Source: Dendrolimus kikuchii
Lineage: Eukaryota; Arthropoda; Insecta; Lepidoptera; Lasiocampidae
NCBI GenBank assembly: GCA_019925095.2
Contig: JAHHIN020000030.1
Span: 5,315,001-5,379,000 of the forward strand
Reading direction: 5' to 3'
Length of the DNA: 64,000 bases
Below the pieces are notes generated by a model. That model saw nothing but the letters and a program-made list of their open reading frames with translations, was not told the origin of the DNA and did not search any database. Below are positions 11,150-21,464 of the stretch, in pieces. Made by a program: the position numbers and the translations under genes. Within the stretch, counting starts at the first letter, position 1. The number at the start of each line of letters is the position of its first letter.

Positions 11150-11740
11150 TATTTATGTATGAACATATGCTACATGTATCCAAGTCCCATAATTCTATTT
11201 TAATAGATTACTATGTATATAATTACATATCTATTAATACCCCACTTTATAAGTATTTATGTACTTGTGGATATATGCTGCATGCATACATATTCTATAA
11301 TGCTATTGTAATTATATGCTTTAATGGGTTATTATGTATATAATTACATATCTATTGATACCCTACTTTATAAGCATTTATGTATGTGTGGATATATGCT
11401 GCATGCATACATATTCTATAATACTATTGAAATTATATGCGTTAATGGGTTACTATGTATATAATTGTCCGGGTTGTCTGGAAGAGATCGCTCTAAAGCG
11501 ATAAGGCCGCCCTTTGTTCCTACCTTGACACGATATGACTGTAAATGATTTACTTTATGTGTATGTGGTGAACAATAAAGTATTTTCTATCTATCTATCT
11601 AATTACATATCTATTGATATCCTATTTTATAAATATTTATATGTGTGGATAAATGTTACATGCATACATATTCCATAATACTATTGGATTTAATATTTAA
11701 TGGTGTATAAACTCTGCTTTACATGTTTAAGTATGTATAC
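11150..11740. repeat. About 120-bp tandem repeats split by a LINE tail
   Basis: Units containing TATATAATTACATATCTATT, then CATGCATACATATTC-like text, recur near 11215 and 11335, and a third unit resumes near 11600 after the LINE tail inserted at 11468-11601. Units differ by about 10 percent. The break shows that the array is older than the insertion. Confidence 0.75.
11468..11601 (+). mobile_element. LINE 3' tail ending in (CTAT)n, inserted in tandem array
   Basis: This holds the same GGAAGAGATCGC..GCGATAAGGCCGCCCTTTGTT block as 2787-2960 and 5405-5465, then GTGGTGAACAATAAAGTA and a (CTAT)n tail. It interrupts a tandem unit after TATATAATT, and the unit resumes with AATTACATAT, so the target duplication is about 4-5 bp (AATT). 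No coding part is retained. Confidence 0.75.
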
Positions 11741-12036
11741 TACTTGCATGTAAGACTATTTACAATAACATACAATAATCTATGATACATTTTATATGTA
11801 TTTACAATATATTTTCTTTGACACGTTACACTCAACAAATAAACTAGATTCACTAGTTGTGCTTCTGGTGAAGTATGTGTTGAAGTTTTTAAGACATCGA
11901 TGCCAATCGTAGTCCAACGTTCGACTCTCACAAAAGGCGTTTTACTATAGGGTTCCCAAAGTCCTGTGAGTTGATCTGAATCGGCCCTAGGCGAGCGATA
12001 ACGAGATTTCGTGTATCTACCGTTGTACGTCATCAA
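11741..12036 (-). other. Unrecognised open frame, possible element remnant
   Basis: A 98-residue open frame with protein-like composition (for example GLWEPYSKTPFVRVERWTT) precedes a low-complexity tail. I do not recognise a family. It lies beside a GC-richer block (11870-12340) that differs from its AT-rich surroundings, so it may be the remnant of an unclassified element on the minus strand. It has no clear start context or promoter. It could also be chance coding. Confidence 0.2.
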
Positions 12037-12360
12037 AGTCGTTGACTTCTTAGTGAATTGCTTTGATTTCGTATCGTTCCAGCATTGTTAAACAATGACT
12101 TGGCTAGAAGCCTAACCAGTCGTAGGATAACTAGGCCTTCCTATGTTATGTCTGGTTTAGACTTCATGTCCTATATGTCAGTTTAACGTGTTGCGAGACA
12201 GGGGTCAAATCTTTCAACCAAACGGAACTGTCGGCTTGTACTGATAGTCTAGGTATGTCCTCTTTGTGTTGGTATCCACTGAGGGCCCAATGTTGGCCTA
12301 AAAACGATTGTATAATCAACGATCGGTTCTTATGAGCTGAAACACATATATTACAGACTA

Positions 12361-12690
12361 AACAGGTGGTGGTAAAATCCTCCAGTATACCTGTCCGATA
12401 TCTTTATATATATAAACTATACCAGGTGGTGGTGAAATTCCCCAAATTTACCTGTTGATCTAAGTACTATTGATTTAAGATCATATTCTTACATATATTA
12501 TAAACTAAACAGGTGGTGGTAAAATCCTCCAATATACCTGTCCGATATTTTTATATATACAAGCTATACACAGGTGGCGGTGAAATTCCCCAAATTTACC
12601 TGTTGATCTAACTACTATTGACTTAAGATCATATTCTTACATATATTATAAACTAATACAGGTGGTGGTGAAATTCCCCAAATTACCTGT
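12361..12690. repeat. About 148-bp higher-order tandem repeat of two alternating subunits
   Basis: A 33-bp motif starting ACAGGTGGTGGT and ending ACCTGT occurs at about 12362, 12421, 12509, 12570 and 12658. Alternate copies match best (TAAAATCCTCC type versus TGAAATTCCCC type), giving a period of about 148 bp with subunits of about 60 and 88 bp. ACAGGT and ACCTGT at the ends of each motif are inverted repeats. Confidence 0.8.
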
Positions 12691-13609
12691 CTGATCCGTC
12701 CTTATGGGTTCGAGATCTTAATGAATAAATTTAATGATGTATGAAGTATTATCATACACAGTTGATTTATGCTTGAAGTAAATGAAACGTTCGAGTGGTT
12801 GTCTTATGACTTCCATTTTATCAGGCTTCAAATACACATATGCGAGCTGTTACACCGCTGAGTTGCATATATCAGCTTCTTTAGTCACGTAAGTCACAAA
12901 TATTGTAGACTCATCTATTGATGTACGTTGACAAGCTGGCACTCCTAGGCGGATCATCTAAAGCTTCGCTCTCAGGTCTGCTTGCAGCCTCGAGAATATA
13001 CCAAACTGCCTTTATGATATACGAATCCGAACGTGGAATTACTAAAGCAATTATCAGCAGTAATATAATATTTGGACGAGGGTTTCGAACCTTATCCTTG
13101 TATCCGTCCTAAACAATGGTGATGCCCTGTTTGTAGTGGACAGCCCTAAGCTGTTCGGGCGGTGGTTTCTTGGGAGACCTCTCACCATATTTTTATATAT
13201 TTTATATAAAATATGAAGAGAGAAACAGTACCTCACAATTGTTCATCTAAAATATACCTTTATTCATAATCCTATATCAACTATATAACGACCTTCTATA
13301 TAACATCATTATCTATATACTATTTACCAATTATTTATATGTATGAGAAAAAGGAATACATATTTTATAATATTGCATACACGACCCGTAACAACACAAT
13401 TCTAATTTTATTATTTACAATTAATATACTAGTCTTGCAGCCGTAACACTATGAGTTTTAGGATATTGTTAAAATTTATATCATAATTCTTTTATAAAAA
13501 TAAATTTATTACTTTACCCATGATTTATGTTATATGAGTATTGTACTATATTATTTTGTCTTTATGTAGAATATAGTAATATTGACTTCTATTCATCTAT
13601 AACACAAAT
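12691..13609. other. AT-rich non-coding sequence
   Basis: A moderately GC-rich patch at 12930-13180 has no recognisable protein. A short open frame at 12918-13112 lacks known motifs. The rest is AT-rich. It may be a decayed LTR-type element, but no LTR pair was found. Confidence 0.35.
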
Positions 13610-13960
13610 ATATTTTATATCTAATACTGTAGTGTATAGGGCCAAAGTTCATATGTAATAGGTTATCATCAGTATCTTATACCACATGTAGAAAATCTTA
13701 ATGTTATGACTATAAGTATCATAATAAGCAAATTACTATATGGATGTATAATAACTGTTCTCTAAACTGGTTGTTAAAAGTATATCTTATATTTAATACT
13801 GTAGTGTAGGGCCAAGGTTCTTATGTAATAGGTTTTCACCAGTATCTTATTTCACATGTAGAAAATATTAATGTTCATGACTATAGGTATCATAATAAGC
13901 AAATTACTTTATGGATGTATAATAACTACTCTTTAAATTGGTTGTTAAATGAAGTTAATT
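13610..13960. repeat. Tandem duplication, about 172-bp unit
   Basis: TAATACTGTAGTGTA..GGGCCAA..GTAATAGGTT begins at about 13622 and again at about 13794. The second unit matches through AAATTACT.ATGGATGTATA. Two units are present with roughly 10 percent divergence. Confidence 0.8.
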
Positions 13961-14548
13961 GTAGTAAAATTTTAAGTAAATAAATCTAATTAAACTTGTG
14001 ATTTACTGGTTTCATTTCAAGACATTCCGATTGGCTAAGCAGTCCTGTTCGATAGACCTCCATAAAAGACTAAGGATTACTACAATACACAACAAAGAGT
14101 CCTACTCTTGACGATTCACGCCAAATAATATAAAGTTAATTCTATACTCATGAGTGTATATCAGAAACCTATGTGTATGGGTATGTGGAGTGGTATACGT
14201 GATCTGCTTTACTCATGTGTAGTGATGCAGATTGGTAAATTACTCCATATATGTGACATGTATGGTTTGAGATATAATCTCATGCAATATTCTAATTGAT
14301 GGTTACACACACATCATATATCATATGTGTTGTTCATATGTGTGTTTATTATTACTCATGTGCGGGGGTAATAGTTCAAAGTTGTTTTTAGAGGGGGGGG
14401 GGGGATGTTACAAGAGTAAAATTAACCCTACATTTTAAGTAATTTTTGTTTGTTTGTATTATTGTAGTGTTGGTTTTTTTTTTTCAATAAATAATTTAAA
14501 ATGTAATGATTCATTTTGTATTTTTTTTATTTTAGTGACCAATAAAGT
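13961..14548. other. AT-rich non-coding sequence with G run
   Basis: No gene is seen. A run of 13 G lies at about 14391-14403 and T runs near 14470 and 14520. The sequence ends at the ACCAATAAAGT target duplication of the next RTE fragment. Confidence 0.45.
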
Positions 14549-14941
14549 ACATACATAACTTCACGCCAGTTCCCTTGCGGGGTAGGCACGAACCACAGAG
14601 CGTCATTCAGGCTTATTCTTACACACCTCAGTTGCTTCTTTGACATTCATAGCTCTTGCCATGCACGCTCGTCTGTTCTTAAGGCTCCTGATATCACCTT
14701 CTGCTAGTACACGATCAATTTGATCATGGAAGGTGTGTCGTAGCCTTCCACGACTTCTGCATCCATCCACTTTTGCATTGTATATCTGTTTAGTTCTTTC
14801 CACACGCCCGAACCACCTGTGCATTCCTTTCCTTGCCTTCACCCCGACACTCTCTTTCAGACCAACTTTCTCTCTTACTTCGGTATTACGAACGCGGTCC
14901 GCGAGCGTCACTCCGCAGATTTTGCGCAGTGCTCGCATTTA
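14549..14941 (-). mobile_element. RTE LINE fragment, C-terminus plus 3' end, with TSD
   Basis: This is a 5'-truncated copy of the RTE family whose long copy is at 36294-39511. It encodes the last about 110 residues (motif [19 protein letters not shown], then CRSRGR.RHTF). One in-frame gap relative to the long copy occurs in the WFGRVER region. The flanking duplication ACCAATAAAGT is at 14538-14548 and 14942-14952. The 3' UTR is very short and ends in a GTAT-rich tail, as is typical of RTE elements. Confidence 0.9.
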
Positions 14942-14952
14942 ACCAATAAAGT

Positions 14953-15204
14953 GCTATTTATCTATATATATAGTAATTGCCTGACACTTTAACGCATAAC
15001 ATTGTTCCGAGTTAGCCGGGCCACCACAAAGGGGTTTCAGGTAACCTGTAACCTAACGTGCAACAGGAGCTGGCCACTCTTCAGGTAATTGTCGTCAGGT
15101 AACATGATCGTCAGGTTATAGTTAAAAGTGAGGAAATTTAAGTACAAAATTGCCACTAGCTTATGATGGACTATAAGCCTTAAAGGGATACGAAAGATAT
15201 TTTA
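14953..15204. other. Short non-coding spacer
   Basis: Nothing recognisable. CAGGTAAC-like phrases occur three times between 15045 and 15105. Confidence 0.4.
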
Positions 15205-15465
15205 TTATTTACTAGCTTCTGCCCGCGATTTCGTCCGAGTGGAATAGTTACAAAAAAAAAGTACGTTAAAAAACCCCTCGATTTTTAAACATTCTTCATT
15301 GGTGTTCCGCTCCTTTTGGTCTTAGCGTGATGATATATGGCCTATAGCCTTCCTCGATAAATGGGCTATATAACACTGAAATAAATTTTCAAATCAGACC
15401 AGTACTTCCTGAGATTAGCGCGTTCAAGCAAACAAACCAACAAACTCTTCAGCTTTATATATTAG
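15205..15465. repeat. Dispersed insect repeat, unclassified
   Basis: It starts near TACTAGCTTCTGCCCGCGA and ends near CTTCAGCTTTATATATTAGT. The text includes GAGATTAGCGCGTTCAAGCA. I recognise this motif order as a widespread repeat in lepidopteran genomes but cannot assign its class. Confidence 0.5.
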
Positions 15466-15575
15466 TACATACATACATACATACATAACTTCACGCCAGT
15501 TCCCTTGCGGGGTAGGCACGAACAACAGAGCGCCATTCAGGCTTGTTCTTACACACCTCACTCGCTTCTTTGACA

Positions 15576-15583
<8 letters not shown>
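15466..15583 (-). mobile_element. RTE LINE 3' end, very short copy
   Basis: It contains the ATAC tail, then ACTTCACGCCAGTTCCCTTG, then the antisense of the C-terminal codons (TTGACATTCAT), which match the 3' ends of the other RTE copies. The right edge runs into the (AT)n tract at 15579, so no target duplication can be defined. Confidence 0.75.
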
Positions 15584-15627
<44 letters not shown>

Positions 15628-15633
15628 TATATA

Positions 15634-15698
<65 letters not shown>
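15579..15698. repeat. Compound microsatellite (AT)n-(CT)n
   Basis: A pure alternating AT tract of about 40 bp is followed by a CT tract of about 60 bp. Tract length in the real genome may vary, and assembly length is unreliable. Confidence 0.95.
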
Positions 15699-15701
<3 letters not shown>

Positions 15702-16417
15702 TCTTAGGTGATCATTGCTACTGAAAAGTGGCCGAAACGTCGCAAGGGTTCCTGTTTTTATTAAAATAACTGCTGAACCATAAAAATAAGTTTAATATTA
15801 TTTCGTGTTTCATGTTCCAAACTCTTTTGACAGGTTGAAAATGGACTATTCATAAAAACCTTTAAAGTTATAAAGCATACTTTGTTGTCATAAACATAAA
15901 AGTATTTTTTCCATTTGGGGTTTAGATACTACTTTATAATGGAGAAGTTCTTGTTAGGGTTCCACTACCTAATGATAACTTGTCCTAAAAACGGCTAATC
16001 GACTATTCGGGTGATCACAGGACTGGTTCCTACCTCGAACAACGGATCAGTATGATGTTAATGCACATCACTAGCCATCTTATCAATTAATTAGCACATC
16101 ACTAGCAATCATACCGAGTAATTTAGTACATCACTATCATCTGCCATTTTGTCGGCGACGCGCGCGCATAGTTACAGTGTTACATACGGTCATGAAAAAT
16201 AAAGTAAAAAAAACCAACTTCGAAAACTAAAAAGACTAAATTAACCTAATAAAGATTTTTGACTAATCATTTATTTAGTTTATTAAGAGACAAAATAATA
16301 TAAAATTTTCTACATCTTGAAGTCGGTGCCAAGTAAACCATTTTTATTGATTTAATGTATTTTTTATGCATAATTTAAAAATATTATTAGCATTCGTAGC
16401 TTGTTCTCTATATAAAC
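15699..16417. other. Non-coding sequence with old dispersed repeat pieces
   Basis: No coding sequence. A patch at 16195-16345, from AAAACCAACTTCGAAAACT to AAGTCGGTGCCAAGTAAAC, resembles a common insect dispersed repeat. The phrase GTGGCCGAAACGTCGC near 15730 is another common repeat motif. Confidence 0.4.
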
Positions 16418-16850
16418 TACTAGCTCTCCCGGCAGACGTTGTTCTGCCCTGAAGAAATAAAATTTAGAACCCGATTCCAGCTCCACCTACCGGGTCCAAA
16501 TGTAAGCTATCCTATCCTATCCTATCTTTCAAGTCTGATCAAAACTGCACACGGTGTGCAAATTTGATTAAAATCGGTCAAGTAGTTTAGGAGTCCATCG
16601 CGGACAAACAACGTGACACGTAATTTATATATATTAAGACTAGCTGTCCCGGCAGACGTTGTTCTGCCCTGAAGAAATAAAATTTAAAACCCGATTCCAG
16701 CGCCACTTACCGGGTCCAAAAGTAAGCTATCCTATCTTTCAAGTCGGATCAAACTGCACTCGGTGTGCAAATTTGATTAAAATTGGTCAAGTAGTTTAGG
16801 AGGCCATCGCGGACAAACAACGTGACACGTAATTTATATATATTAAGATA
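16418..16850. repeat. Two tandem copies of a dispersed repeat
   Basis: CTAGCT.TCCCGGCAGACGTT begins at about 16423 and again at about 16641. Both copies run through GCACA/TCGGTGTGCAAATTTG to CGTGACACGTAATTTATATA. Each is about 210 bp. The first copy has an extra (CCTAT)n expansion at 16508-16525. A related, more diverged piece is at 17245-17340. This is a widespread arthropod repeat. Its class is unknown to me. Confidence 0.75.
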
Positions 16851-17482
16851 AGTGTGCCAAATTTCATACTCCTAAGTCCGCGCAATTTTCGTAAAAAGGG
16901 GTGAAACATTTATGCTTCACGTATTAATATATAGATGTTTTACTCGGTGGACGAATTCCTCAATTGTAAATAAATACCGTCGAGTCTCAGCTTAAAGTAA
17001 TACAAATTAAGCTGAGACCGAAGTCTGTAACTTCTAAATTCTACCTTACATCTCTGTAAAATCTTGCGTGGCGTAGTGCCCGCTACGCTGGCTCCCGCTA
17101 CGCAGTAGCAGTCCGTAGCCATTACAACCGCTACGCTGGTTAAAGTAAGGATTTAAAATGATTATGAATACAAGAATTTGAACTCGCGTTACTAAGCAGG
17201 GTCAGAAGTAAAATTATTATTAAAAGAGGTTTTATTTTATACAGTAACTAGCGAACCCGTTAGAAGTTGTCCTGTCCTGAAACAATAAAAACCTAGAACC
17301 TGATTCCAACGCCACTTACTGGATTCAACTGTGAATCTATACCATCCAGGGACCCACTCAAACAAATACAAAAATGTCATCAAAATCCCGGCACCCGAGC
17401 CCAGCGTCCTTTTTTTTTAAATCAAATCATTTATTTGCTCAAAAACATGATGAATAAAACGGTTGATAGATGTCTCACGAAA
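16851..17482. other. Non-coding sequence with repeat remnants
   Basis: A phrase CGCTACGCTGG occurs twice between 17085 and 17145. A diverged copy of the preceding repeat lies at 17245-17340. No gene is seen. Confidence 0.4.
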
Positions 17483-17556
17483 CCAAAACGCTGGCCTGTA
17501 TTTTGGGCAACGCATAAGCGTTGCAATACAACGTGGTAATGCGGCCAGCGTTTTGG
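17483..17556. repeat. Nested perfect hairpin (74 nt)
   Basis: CCAAAACGCTGGCC at 17483-17496 pairs perfectly with GGCCAGCGTTTTGG at 17543-17556. Inside it TGTATT pairs with AATACA, and GCAACGC pairs with GCGTTGC around an ATAA loop. A 12-nt bulge sits on one side. The function is unknown. It could be a small foldback element or a structured transcript. Confidence 0.7.
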
Positions 17557-17871
17557 GAACGTTCCTGTTGACGACGACAAACACTAATGTATGAAACTCA
17601 CCGACCCGTCCAAACAGGCGATAAGAACATAGGTATAATTTGCTAAGCCTCGTAGATCATGTAGACGCGACCGTTAAACGCAGGAAAGAGACGGGTCGGA
17701 CTGAGACAAATATAGTTTATTTTTGAACCGTTATTAATTTGAAATTAAATAAATAAATTATTAGAATTAAATGTATAAAATGTATAATAAGCCTTAACTC
17801 GCTAGGAAATAAATGTTATAGCGTTTGTCTTTCATTGAAAGTAGGACCCCTATTAGATCCTGGTAAATGAG

Positions 17872-18027
17872 ACCGGGCTACGGGCGTGCAGAACGCCGCC
17901 TGGAGCCCGGGACTCAACATGAAAAGGGAACCGGGTTACAGGCGTGCAGAACGCAGCCTGGAACCCGGGACCCAAAAGGGTAGCGGAAACCGGGCTACGG
18001 GACTGCAGAACGCAACCGGAGCCCGTC
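17872..18027. repeat. 59-bp tandem repeats in the Jockey 3' UTR
   Basis: ACCGGGYTACRGGCGTGCAG begins at 17872 and 17930, and a slightly altered unit begins at 17989. Periods are 58 and 59 bp. The repeats are GC-rich and lie in what would be the 3' UTR on the minus strand. Short 3' UTR repeats may help template recognition by the reverse transcriptase, but that is inference. A hairpin GCCTTCGC/GCGAAGGC lies nearby at about 18209-18227. Confidence 0.75.
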
Positions 18028-18511
18028 TGTGAGGTATGCCTGCACTACTGCCTACTCCGAAAGCGAGTAGGCCATAATGATAGTGCAGGCAGAGGTCCGC
18101 GCTCGACAGCGCATGGTTTTGTAATGAGGTAACTGTAAGTTATTGGACTTGACTTTATGTTGTTGGTCCGAAGACCTTACAACTTTACCGGGGTTTTTGG
18201 GGCGAGTGCCTTCGCGAAGCGAAGGCGCTCGAGCCCGGGGGGGCAACTTGCTCGAGGGAGCTCCCTAAGGAGTTTTACCTCGGCTGGACTGTTGCCATGA
18301 GAGGGGGATGAATTTAATGATGCCCACCATAGGGCGACACAAAGCACTAATTGAGAACGGGCGACGGGTAATATAAAGCCCGAGGGGAAGGATCCCGGCG
18401 GGCCGGGATCGGCGGTTCGCGGCGGCCTACGCTATCTTACTGCCGTTTCGTAACGTGTTATGGCTGGGAGAGAAGAAACGGCGAAAGAAACTTCCCAGCA
18501 ACACGCCTAGT

Positions 18512-21427
18512 CTATCCTGTGGGGGGGCTATGTCTCCTAACGTCCCTCGCAGGGACGTGGAGAGATCTTGATTGGCGGCGCCTGAGACGCCGCCGTCTGT
18601 GTCTGTCTGTCCGTGCCTGCCAGCCTGCCGTCCTAACCGCGGGCGGGCTGATCCGGGCCAGCCGTTTTGTGATAACGTCGACCCTGTCCGTGAGGACGTT
18701 ACGCGGTCGTCGTACGAGAGCCTTTCGCCGAGGCTTATAATCGGACGCGGACACGACGAGCGGATTTCGATGATGCGGCGCGAGATCGAAATACTTACGC
18801 GAGAGCGACGTAATGTAGTTTTTGATGGAGGGAAGCTCCAGATCGCGGTGGAGGTCGACGTTACGCATATAGAGGGGAGCACCGACGGCTCTGCGCATGA
18901 ATTTATTCTGCACGATTTGCAGTTTATCTAATAGGGCAGGCTTGGCATGGCCGAATACCACACTCGCGTATGTCATGATCGGGCGGATGCATGTTTTATA
19001 CAGAGTAAGCTTGTGTCTGAGGGACATTTTGCTTCGTTTGTCTATCATGGGTGCTAAACGACCCATCACAAATCGCGCTCTATTTCGGACTATAGTGATA
19101 TGCTCGTTGAAGCGCAAGTTCCGATCTAGGGTGACACCAAGATATTTGGTGTACTTTTCCCAGGGGATTTGTTGGTCGTAGAGCGAAATGGTTTTTAGGC
19201 GAAGGCTAGCGCGTTTGGGGGAGCGAAGCGTGCCCGGGGAAAAGAACATTGCTGCGCTTTTCTCCGGGTTTACCTCTATCCTCCATTTGCGAAACCATTC
19301 GCCTAGCTCTGTGACAGCTGCCTGCAGCCGGACGCAAGCCATTTGTCGGTTGCGATCTGATGTATAGAGTGCGGTGTCATCCGCGAAGAGGGCCAACTCC
19401 ACATCTGGAGTTTTTGGGATGTCGCTGGTGTACAGCGTGAAGAGTAGTGGTGACAGGGCCGAGCCCTGTGGTACACCGGCTGTGAGTGGGTGAGGGGACG
19501 AGCGCGTTCCCTCCACTCGAAAACGGAAGCTACGACCTAGGAGGAAGTCTCGCAAGATGAGCACGAGTCTGTCTGGCACACCGAACTGGTACAGCTTGTA
19601 AATCAAGCCGTTGTGCCAGACCTTGTCGAAGGCTTTTGCTACGTCTAGGAACAGTGCGGCTGTTCCTATAGGGCGGGGGCGATGGGCAAAGTGAGATAAT
19701 ATGTGCTCCGTGATGCGGTGCACCTGTTGGACGCATGAGTGTCTGGCACGGAAGCCAAATTGCTCATCGGGTATTAGATGTTTGCTGAAGGCAAAATCTC
19801 TAAGTCGAGAGAGGATGACCCTTTCGTAAAGCTTGCTGAGTGCGCTCAGTAGGCTGATTGGACGGTAGCTGGACGGTTTATTAGCCGGTTTTCCCGGCTT
19901 GTGAATACCGATGACATCTGCCTCCTTCCAGATCGCGGGAAAGGAGCAGTTTGTTATGGCGGCATTGAAGATGCTCACCAGGATTATAATTAGATGGGCG
20001 GGTAGAAGTTTTAAAACGCGATTGTTGATGCCATCGGTCCCTGGGGCCTTTCGCGGTTTGAGAGACTTGATCAGATCTTGCACTTCTTCGACCGTGACCG
20101 TGTCGAGTGTGGTTTCCGCTGGTAAGGAGGATCTACGTTCGACCTCGGAGTCTACCTCCGTCAGGTGTGACTGGTCGACGTTTTGCGTAGTGGGGGAGCA
20201 TTGAAGCTCTAGACTCTGAGCAAGGCACTCGGCCTTCTCCTCGTCATCGAACGCCTCGGTGTTGTCGGCTCTTTCTAGCGCGGGTATGACAGTAAGGGTG
20301 TCTGATCTGAGAGCTCTAGCCAGCTTCCAGTACGCCTGGTGAGTTGGTTCGATATCCCTCAACGTTCTGTCCCAACGTTGTTCCCTGACTTCCCGGATAC
20401 GTAGTTTAACCTCGCGCTCTAGTTCGCGGAGTCGGACTCTGTTATCCTCGGTGGGATATCTGTCGTGAGCTCTGGAGGCGGCTCTCTTTTCCCTCAGCAG
20501 TACCCTCACCTCGTCCGGCAGGCATAAGTGGCGGTCATCCTCCACTGGCACCTGCCTGGACGAGTTCCGCACTGCGGATTGAAGGTGGCTGGTGAGAGCC
20601 TCGATTGCCGTCTCCGTGTCTTGGCGGGACTCGATGTGGTCCGGGATGCGGTCCAGGTCTTCTGAGCTGGTTGCCTTGAGGAGGGTCTCAAGTCTCAACC
20701 AGTCCACAGAGGTCCTAGTTTCAGATGTCTGGTCTGTCTGTGGTCCTAATCTGAGTATAACCGGACGATGGTCCGAGTCTATATCGTCCATCGTTTCGAT
20801 CGAATGGAACTGAAGGGTTACGCCCCTCAGTAATGCTAGGTCGAGAATGTTTGGGGTCCCCCAGTCGCGGTTGGGGGGGTATCTTGTGGGGGTCAAGGGA
20901 GTTAGTATATCAAACAAAAGACTGTCTGATATATTTATGAGTGCTCTGCCATTGGGGTTAGTGGTATTGCAGTTCCACTGCTCGTGTTTGCAATTCAGAT
21001 CCCCGGCTATTATAACAGCCGGGCCTAAGTTGAATAGGGCTTCTAGGTCTTTCTTATTAAGGGGTTTTTGGCATGCGAGGTATGCTGAGACTATGACTAG
21101 GGGTTGGTGGCCAGTCATTGCTAGTCTGCAGGCGGATACCTCCATACCTTCTAGTGGGGGGGTGACTAGGGGCATGCAATGTAGAGATCTTCTGAAATAG
21201 ATCAGGGTGCCGCCACCACGGCCTATCCTGTCATGTCTAGTGACCCGATAGTTAGAGATCTTTGGATCTCTATCACTCGGTTTCAGGAAGGTCTCCTGCA
21301 CTAGTAGTATATCTACTTGATTGGTAACCAGGAAGTCATGGACCAAGTCGCGCTGGTTTCGAAGGCCGTTGGCGTTATAAGTCGCCAGAGTCAATGAGCG
21401 TGGTTTATTCCTACCTACATGCGCCAT
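18512..21427 (-). CDS. Jockey ORF2: endonuclease and reverse transcriptase (971 aa)
   Basis: This protein nicks target DNA and copies the element RNA in the nucleus. Residues about 1-225 are an apurinic-type endonuclease: TYNANGLRN, then VQETFL, then AGDLNCKH and the SDHRPV catalytic His end. The reverse transcriptase follows: KAPGTDGI near 455, SYRPISLLS, LDVAKAFDKVWH, GVPQGSALSPLLF and FADDTALY (catalytic Asp pair near 679). The end is basic and proline-rich. Start Met at 21427 lies 37 nt after the ORF1 stop, so it probably needs reinitiation. No internal stop. Length fits the Jockey family. Confidence 0.93.
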   Translation of the reverse strand: MAHVGRNKPRSLTLATYNANGLRNQRDLVHDFLVTNQVDILLVQETFLKPSDRDPKISNYRVTRHDRIGRGGGTLIYFRRSLHCMPLVTPPLEGMEVSACRLAMTGHQPLVIVSAYLACQKPLNKKDLEALFNLGPAVIIAGDLNCKHEQWNCNTTNPNGRALINISDSLLFDILTPLTPTRYPPNRDWGTPNILDLALLRGVTLQFHSIETMDDIDSDHRPVILRLGPQTDQTSETRTSVDWLRLETLLKATSSEDLDRIPDHIESRQDTETAIEALTSHLQSAVRNSSRQVPVEDDRHLCLPDEVRVLLREKRAASRAHDRYPTEDNRVRLRELEREVKLRIREVREQRWDRTLRDIEPTHQAYWKLARALRSDTLTVIPALERADNTEAFDDEEKAECLAQSLELQCSPTTQNVDQSHLTEVDSEVERRSSLPAETTLDTVTVEEVQDLIKSLKPRKAPGTDGINNRVLKLLPAHLIIILVSIFNAAITNCSFPAIWKEADVIGIHKPGKPANKPSSYRPISLLSALSKLYERVILSRLRDFAFSKHLIPDEQFGFRARHSCVQQVHRITEHILSHFAHRPRPIGTAALFLDVAKAFDKVWHNGLIYKLYQFGVPDRLVLILRDFLLGRSFRFRVEGTRSSPHPLTAGVPQGSALSPLLFTLYTSDIPKTPDVELALFADDTALYTSDRNRQMACVRLQAAVTELGEWFRKWRIEVNPEKSAAMFFSPGTLRSPKRASLRLKTISLYDQQIPWEKYTKYLGVTLDRNLRFNEHITIVRNRARFVMGRLAPMIDKRSKMSLRHKLTLYKTCIRPIMTYASVVFGHAKPALLDKLQIVQNKFMRRAVGAPLYMRNVDLHRDLELPSIKNYITSLSRKYFDLAPHHRNPLVVSASDYKPRRKALVRRPRNVLTDRVDVITKRLARISPPAVRTAGWQARTDRHRRRRLRRRQSRSLHVPARDVRRHSPPTG

Positions 21428-21464
21428 TTGTTACCGGTAACAAAATTTTAACTAGGTTGTTTAG

